This document shows positions 12,501-24,500 of a DNA stretch of 64,000 nucleotides, one piece after another. The position numbers and the translations under genes are program-made. The notes beneath the pieces are model-generated. The model was not told where the DNA came from. It worked only from the letters and a program-made list of their open reading frames with translations, and did no database searches. Numbering within the stretch: position 1 is the first letter of the stretch; each line of letters opens with the position of its first letter. Origin of the DNA: Chamaea fasciata (taxonomy: Eukaryota > Chordata > Aves > Passeriformes > Sylviidae); contig JARCOQ010000007.1 in assembly GCA_029207755.1 (NCBI GenBank), positions 37,529,656 through 37,593,655 of the forward strand. The letters are read 5' to 3'.

Positions 12501-15500
12501 GCAACACATCCACTAGACCTACAGATAAGTGCTGTGGTATGCATGCAGTGTCTTGCATGATACTGCATGCACAACACAGTTGAAGTCTGAAGTTGAGTCA
12601 CTTGGACCAAAGACAGTTTAAGAAATGTAAAGCAAAAAAGCCCACCCAGCAATTCATATTGGCAAAACAGAGATCAACTGTAATCCAGTATATCTACTGG
12701 CAAGATTTTAACACCTCCACACAAGTTTGTTAAAGAGCTTTCATATTCTGGTCATACCATGATTTGGTCTTCCATGACCATCTTCAGCGTCAAGACAGGA
12801 AAACTAAAGTAAAGAAGGCTGTCCCTAGGAATTTCTGGACAGTATGAAAGATAAACTTGCACCTCATCACACACCACTGGGTTTCCAGTCCTCTGGTCTA
12901 GCAAGCTGAATAATGACCCAAACAGATAGTGTTCAGATACAAAATAAAAGGCATCAGAGTACCAATATTACACCAAATGTATATCAGCTTATTTACACAT
13001 TTTGAATAGATTCTAAGCTTCAATATTGTCTGCAATCAAATTCAGGGCCCAAAGAATAATCAAATTTTCAACTCTTTATCATTAATCTTTACTTCTTAGT
13101 TTAAGTAAATTTTTCTCAGCTTCAGTGGATCATATATAATGACCCAAACATAATTTCACTACACACTACATTTTTTTCTGCTTAGTTTCTGAGTTTCCAG
13201 TTACTAACCCAAGAAGTAAATATATTCCTGATATCCTCCTCCAAATTTAAAGTAAAAATTTTGCTTAGTGCAAAAGAGCAAGGAAAAGGTCATTCAATAC
13301 ACATAGAAAGCTTTAAAAATTATATACATTATCTAGTAGCTTTGGTGTAAAACTATTATCATTTCTGGTAATATTTTATTTTGTAAAGTATTATATATAC
13401 AAAACTCATTAGAGTTAGCAAGGGTTAGACCCATTTCAGAACAGAGATCCCTTACAAAAATCTTCACAGCACCGCTCTGACACACAACCAAATCCAGAGG
13501 AAAAAAACACAGAGTATTTTGTAATTTAGTAGGTAAAAACCACAACTGATTCACATATATTATTACACCAGTTTCTACCGCACTCAAGTGAATGTGGCTA
13601 GTACTTGTGTCAGAATCTTGCATTTTTAATAAGGTTATATTGAACCCCTGACAGGTAATAATCTCATCAAGCCTTCAATTACTTTGGCATGGTGACCACA
13701 TGACCTGAACATGAATTTCTTCTTACACTACTGCTATGCCATATTTTGACAGCACAGTACTAAGGGAGCAGTACCAAGTAACTTCTGAGACCTCAGAACT
13801 ACAGAATCCTTAAGGTTGGCAAAGGCCTCTAAGATTGAGTCCAACTGCCAACCTGGCACCACTGTGCTCATCACTAAACCACATTTTCAAGTACCACATC
13901 CACATGTCCTTCTGAACACTTCCAGGGATTGCAATTTCATGACATCCCTGGGCAGCCTATTCCAACGCCTGATGTTTCAGTGGAGAAATTTTTCCTATTA
14001 TCCAATATAAACCTCCCCTGGCACAATTTGGGGCCATTTCCTCTCATCCTGTCACTTGCTTCCTGGGAGAAGAGACCAACCTCCACCTCACCACCCACTT
14101 GTTTCAGGTGCTTGTAGGGAGTGCTAAGGTCCTCCCTGAGCCTCCTTTTCTCCAGACTAAGCAAACCCTGCTCCTTCAACCTTGTCCTTCTTAATTACCT
14201 TGGTCCAGGACACCTATCTACACTATCTGGTCTGAGTCCTGCCACAGCTATCTGTATCTTACTGTATTGAGAGAAGTAGAAAAATTTCACCAAAAAATAC
14301 TGAGAGTTAGAGAATCTGGAATGCTGTCCTGAAGTGCTAAAATGACTGCTGTCTCACTTTTTCAGAAAAAGGCAGTGGCTTTTCTTCTTCTCTTTGAAAC
14401 TGGGAATGGAAAAAACTCCCCTGAAGAATGCTAGTTAAAAAACACAATCACTTATGGTCTCGTCATGCTGCACTGCAAGCCTTACACAGAGGTAACCTGT
14501 CAGTAAACTGATTCTCATAGCAAAGCTCCCCCTGCACATCCTTGGAGGATGCCACTGACAAGGAACTCTGTACTGAGCAATAATAACAACTGCCCATTTG
14601 GAACTGCAAATATTTTATGGAACTTAAATGAAATTTCAACAACAAAACACACCAACCTGAAGACTGTAAAGAACAACACTCTACGACAAGATGACAGCAC
14701 TCTGCAACAAAATTCTACTTTAAACTTTTTGGTGAAGATTTTAAGGTCCCTTTGATCCAGGTACTTTGGTCTTTCCTTAGAATATAAAGAGGACTACCCA
14801 TCATCTTTATTCTTGGATTCAAGCGATGGAGGAAGAAATGAAAGATAAGAAATAAAGACAAAAAAAGAGATACTGTACTGAAGATACTATGTAGCTTTAA
14901 TGACAAGCTATGTCCACATTTTGACATATCCAGGTCATAATTTTTTCTCCAAATAAAGTTAAATTACTCATTTGAAGATAGTAAAAAGCCTGGATGGTAA
15001 GGTTCCACTGACATTATTTCCAAAAGCTGTTGCCTCTTATATCCCAAAATTTGCAGAAACAATTAGCCCTTCCCCAAAACTGATCTTCAATTCAAATGGA
15101 ACAAACACCTGAATTTACTGCCATAAACCAGCCAGCAAACCAAGAAGATTTTTTTCTAGTATTTCTGGTGATGCTTGATGATTCACACTACTCAGCCCTG
15201 ACAAAAGGAATGTCATGAATAATTAAGTTGCAGCTGAATTGTACGCATTTGGCAGCAAAAGCCCCTCAGCCTCCAGGCTGCTGCTGAGTGCTAAAGCCAA
15301 CACAAGAGTTCAACCCTACCTTTAAAAGGTAGGACTACTGCTATTCCATGTGACCACTAAACCAGCGTACCAGAGGTGCCCAAGACATAGTATAAATGTT
15401 TTATGAATTTAGAAGATTGCTACCTTTTGCTTTGTAACCCAGGCCTTAGAAAGCAGCCAGTTTTTCTGAGGGAAAGTAAGAGCATCGTAGCCTCTTCCTT

Positions 15501-18500
15501 CCCATACCACCCCAACTTTTACTGCAGAACACAACAAAAAAGGTCAGCAGGAACATTGGTACAAACTACATGGCTATTTCTACCCCACACAGACAGGAGT
15601 AGGGTCACAGAAAGGCTGAGATCTCTAATGACATCTATTTTCAGTTAAGATTCTCTAGCCTTACAGATTCTTTAGGAAAAATATTTGCAGATGGCCCATC
15701 AATCTGTGCTGTGCTCCCCTCCCCCTCCCTCACAAACACCCTGAGCATCTGCTGTACCATTGTTTAACAGCACTGCAGCTTTGCACAAAGGCTGGGTCTC
15801 AAAACCTGGAGATTTGTGTGCAGGCTGAGGCAGAACTGTCCTGCACATATCAACCTGACATTGGTCCCAAGGTGACTAACATCCATACTCCCCACACGCA
15901 AGTCTCTCCATAAACAGCAAAATATAGTCTCTGAAAGATTAGGGCTGCAAAACAATGTTATTCACTTCAGTGGGATTTCTCATTGTTATGAGCAACGGTA
16001 TAAAGAATCTTATATGCCAGCCTACAAAATTTACAGCAATGCTTTACTTACAGATAGGTTTTACACATGCAGCAAATAATACTTTTCAAGTCTGCATATA
16101 CCCAGAATATATCCAGAAAAGAACTGTTACTACACTCTCACTTTTGTTATAAACAGACTCACTTAAAAGTTACAGTAAGCATTTTAAAGCCACAAGAGGT
16201 TTGCAATTTAAGTTGCAGCATAAATCTTAGTTAGAAATGTCATAGAATACTGCTTCAAAGGCCTGTATATTCTCACAAGAATTCCCCTTCTAAGAGAAAG
16301 AAATGATTTTCCCTCCCTTCTCTGCACTGTCAAAATAACTAATCAGCTGGGGAGAACCACAGACTGACTGGAAGTGCAAGACTTAGTCTTACCACAAGCT
16401 CTGCATGCATGGAAGTGACAGCACTGTAACAGGATCAGTCCTACTGTCAGCTCTGTGCATGCTTGCCTAATTCCAAGAATAACCTCCTTTCAAATGCCAC
16501 ATACCTTTTGGAATACTGAAAATACATTTATTTTTTCAAATATGGATGACATCTTCATGAACAACTTAGACACTGCGTTCAAGAGACAGCAAAGAAATTT
16601 AAAAATTATTTATCCCATGTTATTTTCTTAACCAAGTGAGGAACTCCACCCTAGTTATTCTAGGCATGTCAGGACATGACTTCATCATGAAGCAATCAAC
16701 AAGGTTAACTTCTGCATCCACGTGACATCTTACAGTCAATAACAGTTCATGCAAAGCCTGTATATTGCTAGATCCTAGATTAGGGCCCACTTCAAACACT
16801 CCTCCTTTCAACATCATGCCTATGAAGCATAGAAGTCTTTCTTCTCATTATACTGTTAGGATAGGCTCAATTACTGCACAGTAAAGGGACACTCCAAAAA
16901 AACCAACACAGTTACAGCCAAGAAGCTCTCCTATTCAATGCTATTAGGCTACTCCAGCCCATTGAAAGTTCCTCAAGACAAGACACAGTTTCACTGCACA
17001 TAATGTCATAACCAAGTCCATCAAACACAATGATATATTTATATGGACACATGCACAATGAAGAAAGCTTGGTATGTTTTCGGTTTTTTGGACACAAACA
17101 AAAGAAGCCTCTGGGAAAACTTTTCAGAGAGTTCCAGTAAAAGCGAGTCTGCCTGTCAAAGTAATCTCAACTCTGAGCCCCACGATGGAAGTGAAGTGAT
17201 ACTGGACTGCAGAAATGCAGCACCTGCTGCACTTTCTGCTACAGCAGCACAGAGAACTACCAAGAGGTACACAGAGCTCTTCCACCATCTCTCAGCAAAA
17301 ACACTGTCATTGAAAAGAGATAAACAATGATTATTCTGCAGGTATTCCATTTCTTATAATGCAGTTTTCTGGTGTGTTAGTATAACCGGCACCTCTGAAG
17401 GTTCAGCTTGTCACCTTCTGCCGTCTGAATGCTCACAATCCATACAGATCAAGCAATTTGTTTCAGTCAGACTCTGACACAGCTGGCTTTAGTCTCATTT
17501 CCACCCAGTCAGAATGACATACAGTAAAAGTATCATTTACCCATTTTGTGCAGAGCTATTGTGCGTTTCTGAGTCATCACTGTCGCTGATGACAATTGTG
17601 TCCCCATCAGCACTGCTGGTGTGGCCATTTGCCATTCCATTGTGATGGGCTGGAGCTATGACTTCCAAAACCTTACACTGCAACCTGAAATAAAACACAG
17701 ACATTTATTAATGTCAAAAGTCTTTCACTAGTACAAGGAGCCTAAAACTGCAGCAGATGTTATTTTAAGAATACATACCTAACTGGACATTGTACCGTCT
17801 ACTAAATAAGCAACTAAGAGCCTTGAACTGAATTACTAGGTATAATATTAATTTCATAAGTACCATCTAATAAATGGACAAATTCATCTGCTTACACAGC
17901 TATCAGCTTCACTTCTCAGGAAAAAAAATCAAGTCACTTGTGGTTGAGAGGGGTTTTTTTCAGTTCTCATTTAAGTAAAGTAAAAAGTTAATGTGTTACT
18001 GTAAAACTAAACAAAACTTCTACATTATTTTCATAGCAGTCTAAGAAAAGCAAAAGATTTTCAGATCCTGAAGTATTTTTACTTGTAAGAGATCATCTTC
18101 TACTACTGTCGATGACCTAAATAAACAAGGCTGAAATGATCATTATGCATCTAATCTTAATAATGGCCCATTTATCTGCTGACACATATTAAGGCTCCAT
18201 CTGGCATGCACACAATTGACAAAACAAGCCTATTCCTTTGCCATTCTGAATGCTAGTTATAAAAGGGAGAATTAACTACATATCAAAAAGTATAATTAAT
18301 CAACACTTCATGCTGGGTAACTGTACTATAGCTGGTTCTGAACCACTAACTTTCACCCCTTTCTAGAATTCCATGGTCCATGTTCTTTAGCTTAACATAC
18401 AAAAGCCTTGTCTGATTCATGAAAACCAACTGCTGTAGTCAATGGACATTGTCACATTCTACCACTGAAAGCTCAAAGCATGGGGAAAAAGAATACATAA

Positions 18501-21500
18501 TTATTTTCTTCTCTGGGCACCAAGCACTCCCACTTGAAATATATAAAATGAAGGATACATGAAGTCCTGGGATTGAACTAGTGCTGTCAGACAGGTTAAA
18601 AACAAACAAACCTCACAAAATCCATGACAAAATATAAATGTTCTTCTGTCTGAACTGAACACTGGTAAAAAGGAAGCAATGTCAAAATATTTCTTGAACA
18701 CATCTTTCTGCAAGCAGACAGTACTACCTAAAACTTGCACACACTGAGAAGGCTGGGGGTGGGAAAGGGGAAAGAAAAGATGCTGGTAGCTGGAGAAAAC
18801 CCCTAAGAATTAAAATAACATAATAACATTAAAATATCCTAGGTAGTATTCTTGTGACATTATCAAGGATCAGTAATGCAGTTAGACCTGTAGCTGCTCT
18901 CTGCAACAGGAAGGAAGCTCCAGGATACTTCAGCAGGTTATTAAAAAAATATAAAAATCATTTCATTTTTAAAAAAGCCAACAAAACTGTTAACATCCTT
19001 ATATACTCCTAAAAACAACAACATGACCAATGTTAACAGCATCCATGGGGACACCAGAGCTGCTTGCACGCAGAGGCAGCCTGAGCCCACTTGGACTTGC
19101 TGGTCACAGGCACATTGCCACTCCAATGCAGCCTATCTTGTTTCCAAAGCTGGCTGGTCTGGGGCTGGAAGATATGTCTCCCCATACAGTGCAGACCAAG
19201 CTTATTCACCGTAAAAAATGTAAATAGACTCTGTATAAAGAACGAAGAGTGTCCACATATAGTGGAGGGAGAACCTGGTGACTGTTCACAAAGTCAATCC
19301 AAGTCCAACCAGGATTTTTAAGGTCTGGCCCAGCACCAGGCTCTGAGTCCTCTAAGAAAAGTCTATTATTAGTAACTTGGTTTTCCATTATTTGGAACAT
19401 CACAGTCACCCTTTCATACTAAATAATAGGGAGCCAACTGCATGACTGAATGTATATTCGCAGGCTGGGTTTTTTGAAATCCAACAACGATCACCTCCTA
19501 AGAAAAGACTTCTTAGTAGAGCTAGTTTTGTTTCAGATTATAAAATAAATTTCCTAGAGAGCCCAATTCCAATAAAGACACGCTTTTAATGGAAAAGCGG
19601 CGGAGGCTCCCGCCAGGCTCCCGCCGTTACGGCGCTCACCACTAGAGGGGGCGGCACACACCGCGGCCGCGCCCCGCGCCGCCCGGGGCGCCACTGACAA
19701 AGGCTCCAGTGCGCACACACACACCCCGGGCCGTCCTCCTGCACAAAAACACTTCAGTGTTCGACTCACCGCAGAGCCTTCCAACATTGATTTTACCTGC
19801 TCATCCACCGAGCTGCCCCCGTAATTTACAGGGTATCACATCTCCTTCTCTAAGAATGGAAATTACATATTCTATAAGCTTGATTCAGTAAGCGGCAAAA
19901 TCCCCAGTACAGCTGCATTCCACCCCCCGCCCCCTTCCCCTTTATTTTTCAGCAGGAAGAATGACTAACAGATTAAGCTATCCCAGAAAGGAAGTGATAC
20001 TCCATCTTCTATGCCATTCAAATCATTACCAGAAACCTTTGGGGAAGGAATCAAGTGAAACACACACTACCTAATGCAATAAAAGCACAAGAAGGTGCAA
20101 TTTAATGCTTACTGATAGACAGGAGATTAAAGACAGTGATGCAACCGTTCCTTCTGGCATTAAAGAAATAATCTATGAATGATTTTTTTTAGCCTTTTTT
20201 TAGCCTCATGGCTAATAGCACGAATTCCCTGGACTAGGTGGCAAAGACACTGTTTCTAGTGCAAGTGATCTGCTCTTCCTAATAACCTAATCATTCCCTC
20301 AGTTCACTCACTACGACTCTTATTTTATATTACAAAGCACGTAAAATAACATAGTTGAAAGCTGAAGCAAAACATTTAAATGAAGCATACTACTTGAATT
20401 ACTTCCTAAAAAAGATACTTCAAGATCTTTACACAGCTTATGTCAATCTATGCTCACTATTCCCCATAAAGTAAGATTTGGGGGCAACTCAATCTAAAAA
20501 GACAGCAGCATCAATGTACATAAATATGTACCCTAAATATCCCCATCAGGCAGGAAGCACTTTCTTCAAATTACAACAAAGATTACAGTCACACTGAGTG
20601 AATCTCAAAGGCTTTCAAAATAAATTGAGAATGGAACCATCAGGAATTTGAACACAACAGTCCCAGCAACTCTAGCTCAGACAACACTACTTAAACCAAT
20701 TTTGCTTACCTATTTCTGCACTACAGGCTATTACCAACAGTGGGGTCTTCTGGCTTGTTGAAAGGATGGCCTCACAGTTATAAATTTCTTTTTAGTCAGG
20801 CTCAGAAACTAAGACCTTTGAGGTCTCTTATGTTATGGGAAGGGCTCCAATAAATGCTCAACCTTATGGTTTTATCTATATTCTTCTAAAAAAACAGAAC
20901 AACAAAGAACAACACGGGAGTCAAAAGGTTTCCAACACAAAGCCAGAAATGGTATCACAAACATGGTTTTTTTTAAAACATGTAAGTGTATCTTCTCTCT
21001 CAAAGGAAAAAGTCTGAGACTTAGACTTCTGTCAATGTTCGGCAGGACTGGTCAGCTGCACAAGCAAAAGAACAGAACTAAGCCAAGGCCTAGCGACTAT
21101 AGACTGTGGCACAGGACAGTTTCTCAGGAAACCAAACTCCTCCTGCAAAAACAATTCTGGGCTGTGCTTAGAAGAGCAGTTTAACACAACTAACAGAAAA
21201 CTAAGGTCTGACGAAACCTCGTCACTTCCAGAACCCTAAGGAAGAAGCAGGCTGAAGGTACACAAAAGCAAATTGCACCTGCAACCTCAGGCTGCTGCTC
21301 CACAAGATGCAGGCATCACTTAACAGTTCCTGTCAAATGGGGAGATCTTCCTTTGCCACTCCTCCTTCCAGCCACATACATGGTGCTTGCTTTTTGCAGC
21401 CCTAGCAATCAGTTTCATTTGCTGATTGTCATCAAACTAAATTCAACTACCTGACAAAACAACTAAACAAAAGAATATACATTAAAAAACCCCCCCAAAC

Positions 21501-24500
21501 CCCCAAATCCCTAACCCAACGTGAAACACTGGGTAAGCTTGTGTCATTATCACCCACTCACTGACAGATCGATGAGAACTAGGGCAAGATACAAACACGG
21601 ACCACAGATAAATGCAGAGGAAGATGGAGAGCTGTCCATCTACTCGAGAGGTGGGGAACGAGGGGCTGCCATTGAAGACTGGGGCAAAGAAGTTTCTGAT
21701 TACCTCAGCCTTCTGCTCATCAGTTGTTACTAGCTTTCCAGCACTGTTTATCGGGGGTTACACCCTCTTTGACCTTCTTTTCTGTTAAGGCACGTGTTAA
21801 AGTCCTTCCTGTTATCCTTAGCAACCCTTGCAAGGTTCAATTCCAGCTTTGCCTTGTTCTTCCCAGGTCACCTGTCAGTCCTATCTTCAACTGTCTGTAT
21901 ATATGCTTCTTTCCCTTTAGTTTGACCATCAGGTCCCTACTCAGCCAGGCCGCTGTGCTACTTTTTCAGCATATGTCAGGGTGGTTGAAGCCCCCACGGG
22001 CAAGAGCCTGTGAGTGCAATGGTTCCCATACCTGAAGCAATAAGGCTTTGTCAATAGGCTCCCCTTGATCATGGAACCTGTAATAGCCACCAGCCACTTG
22101 CTTCCTTTTGTTGCCTCTGTGTCTGATTTTTACCCACAGGCTTTCGACCTGCTCATGGCTGCTCTTCAGAGACAACTCTTCGCACTCAATCCACCTCTCC
22201 TCCTCCCGTCTCTTCTGAATAGCCTGTAGCCATCGATGGTCACAGTCCAGTCATGGGATTTGTCCCACCACTTTTCAGTAATGCCAACAAGGTCATAGCT
22301 TTCTAGCAGCAAAGTGGTTTCCAGCTCCTCGTGCTGTGTGCTTTGATGCAAAGGCAGCCTCAGCTGGGCTGTTAGCTGTGTCACCTTCCTAGGGGAACAC
22401 ACCCCTTAATTCCTTGGAGATAATTCTCCCCTGGTTTCCCTTCTGGCTTGTAACACCAAAGGAATCTCTGGCTCATCTCCCTAAGACTGCGTGTGTTCCA
22501 ACACTGCGCGCACATTTCAGAGTCAGTACAATATAGATGCACTTCAGCTGGGCTACTGATTTCACCTTCAACACTGGCAGGCTGCACCCATGCTCACCTC
22601 TGCCAAGCCTGGTCTTATCCCCTTCCTCCTTCAAACCTAAGTTTAAGCCTTCTCAATCATCCCTGCCAACTCATGGACTTTTAGACAGGCAAACCCCATT
22701 TGTCTCCAGCAGACCTGGTGCCACATAAACTGCCCCATGATCCCAAAAGCCAAAACTCCACTGATGGCCTTTAAGCCACATGTTGATCAGGTAAGTTCTC
22801 CTGTTCCTTTCAGCATTCCTCCCTGCTACCAGAGGGATTGAGGAAACCACCACCTGTGCACCTGTTCCTTCAATCTGCTGCCCTAATGCCCTGAAGTTCT
22901 TTTTGACTGCCATTAAGACCCCCCTCATCAACCTTGTAACTGCCAACTTGCACAACAACTAGAAGTGGGTAATAATCAGAGGGCTCAATTAGTCCAGTGA
23001 GTCTCCTGATAGCATCTCTTACTCAGGTCCCAAGGAGGCAGCAGACTTGCCTGTGGAATGCATCCAGCTGGCATATGGGGCCCTCAGTTTGCCTGCAAAG
23101 AGAGTCACCTACAATCACCCTTCTTTTCTTTCCTAACACCCAAAGTTGTGATCCATCTGGCTGACTGACGTGTTCTGGACAAGCTCCAAGATAGAACTTC
23201 ATCTCCACTATTGTCTGCCTGACCCTGATACTGCAGAGCCTAATACATATTCTGCAAGGGCACTTGGAAAGGAAGGGAAGGTCGGGGAGGATTGTCCTAT
23301 CTCCCTGGGCAGCGACCTGTTTCCAATCACCCTCACCTTTTAGGTCCCCCTTCTGCCTGATGGTGAGAGGGCCAGGGTTCCTCTGACTCTTGCCAAGCTT
23401 GCATCCACTGCATTTCTCTCAGGAACTGAAGGATATGACTCCACCAGTCTGTTTTCTCTCACACTCCCTTATACTCCTCAGCCTTTTCCCTTCCTCTTCA
23501 GAATGAAACAAACCAGAACAAATTCTTTCATTCAGCTCAGCAACTCAAAGACACATACAGAAGCTATTAGGAGTTGCAGAACAGGCCAGGTATCTCCACC
23601 AATTGCTGCTGGAGAAGTAGAAGAACACAATTTAAAGAAGATAAGAGAATCTGCAGTCCACTATGTAACAAGCCCAAACTGTCACAGGATATCAACTGAA
23701 AAACCTCGAGCCTGCAATTCTTGGCACTTTCGCTTCCCAGAAAAGTTCTTTCCGAATGCCAAGCAGGCCTTTACATCCAACCAAGGCTGGCAATAGAGAG
23801 GCTCTGAGAGGAGAGACCACTTCTCACAGCTCCTCAATTGAGCATTCTGCACACCAGCTTTTGATCTGGCTGGCACTAATTACTCTGACAGAAAGAATAG
23901 TCTGGTACTCTGCTATGTCCCCATTTCAAGTCAAAAAAACAAGATACCCTGAAGGCTCAGATGAGTTGTAAATGTGTCTCTGTATGCTTTACAATAAGCA
24001 GACAAAAAACACCCCTTGGATGGCACATGGCTGTTTCAAGTGGGAGAGTGGGGGAACATTGCAACACTTTGAAGACAACTTTTAAAATAAATTCCACAAT
24101 GATCAGTGAGTCAGAAGCAAATTCACTTTTTGAGACACACAAATGAAAGCAAAGCTTTTCAAATGCCAAAATTTAAAAATCACACTTTTTCTAACAGTAT
24201 GTAAAATTAGTTGAATACAGAAACTCCCAGAAGAGTAATACAAGAAGCTGTAGTAGCAGGTGCCAAAAAGTACCAAAAAGTACCAAAAAGTACCAAAAAG
24301 TACCAAAAAGTACCAAAAAGTACCAAAAAGTACCAAAAAGTACCAAAAAGTACCAAAAAGTACCAAAAAGTACCAAAAAGTACCAAAAAGTACCAAAAAG
24401 TACCAAAAAGTACCAAAAAGTACCAAAAAGCTATAGCATCATTCTGTTTTGTCAGCTTTTAGTAAGCTTTTAAGAAGCAAACATCAAATAAGTGCAGTCA

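Noticed and set aside
19636..19656. CTCF-like CCACTAGAGGGGGCGGC in the intronic GC island.
   Set aside because: It carries two extra G residues relative to the usual CCACTAGAGGGCGC spacing, so it does not fit the core motif well.
24261..24430. Possible CRISPR array because of regular repeats.
   Set aside because: The units are contiguous with no spacers, and the context is a vertebrate intron.
24103..24462. Open frames of 69-107 codons encoding [10 protein letters not shown] or [10 protein letters not shown] repeats.
   Set aside because: They are direct translations of the 10-bp minisatellite, with no conserved flanks.
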